The translations under genes were made by a program, and so were the position numbers. The notes beneath the pieces are model-generated. The model was not told the origin of the DNA. It did no database searches and saw only the letters and a program-made list of their open reading frames with translations. From assembly GCF_002994745.2 (NCBI RefSeq), contig NC_037092.1, positions 89,194,398 through 89,258,397 of the forward strand: DNA of 64,000 bases. The letters are read 5' to 3'. This DNA comes from Rosa chinensis. Lineage: Eukaryota > Streptophyta > Magnoliopsida > Rosales > Rosaceae. Position 1 is the first letter of the stretch. Each line of letters opens with the position of its first letter. Positions 63,991 through 64,000 of the stretch are shown piece after piece.

Positions 63991-64000
63991 AGGTGGAGAA

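Overview
This is plant nuclear DNA, almost certainly from a eudicot. It has intron-containing genes with AT-rich introns, a Cf-9/HcrVf-type receptor-like protein (RLP), a broken organellar RNA-editing factor gene, and a dense nest of plant transposons and endogenous pararetrovirus. The RLP type and the repeat mix fit Rosaceae, but that is an inference from general resemblance only.

Host layer. One RLP gene is intact (58914-61607, +). A decayed RLP copy lies at 10484-12605. An unidentified minus-strand gene is present twice (1159-2600, and 63008 to the window end), and each copy has different lesions. Both RLP copies are on plus and both copies of the unknown gene are on minus, which suggests remains of a tandem [RLP - unknown gene] array later blown apart by insertions. 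A MORF-family (RNA-editing factor) fragment lies at 2925-4646. A possible small conserved gene lies in one arm of a large inverted repeat just upstream of the intact RLP.

Invaded layer, left to right. (i) A 3'-truncated Ty3/gypsy element on minus (5341-10477) sits inside the left RLP copy. (ii) A Caulimoviridae-like endogenous element (EVE copy 1, about 12606-21476 and a few bases beyond) reads as one long polyprotein: movement protein, coat protein, Cys-rich domain, protease, RT, RNase H and an unassigned C-terminal domain. It is cut by an 819-bp CACTA element (TSD AAT) and, near its end, by a 6.2-kb CACTA element (TSD CCC). The larger CACTA carries fragments of Ulp1 protease, ankyrin and CFAP20-like genes. 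(iii) A tRNA-derived SINE is split by a 4.2-kb CACTA element (TSD GAT). (iv) A Ty1/copia element (32642-50418) lacks its 3' LTR and is split by a young, nearly intact 12.25-kb Ty3/gypsy Tat-lineage element (33797-46048). The Tat LTRs differ at 5 of 517 sites. It has an intact 1906-codon gag-pol, a spliced antisense gene and a 61-bp tandem array. (v) EVE copy 2 (50418-54748) begins inside the protease and is joined directly to the broken copia. (vi) A MITE, a 5'-truncated LINE inside another MITE, the inverted repeat, the intact RLP, a hAT-type element with an 8-bp TSD, and the second copy of the unknown gene follow.

The intact RLP is the only clearly functional host protein gene. The Tat gag-pol looks fully coding. 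The observations I rate highest are the EVE's large unassigned C-terminal domain, shared by both copies; the host-gene capture in the 6.2-kb CACTA; the antisense spliced gene and satellite-like array of the Tat element; a 12-bp repeat found in three places of the copia; and the strong C-to-T bias of the nonsense mutations in the EVE copies.
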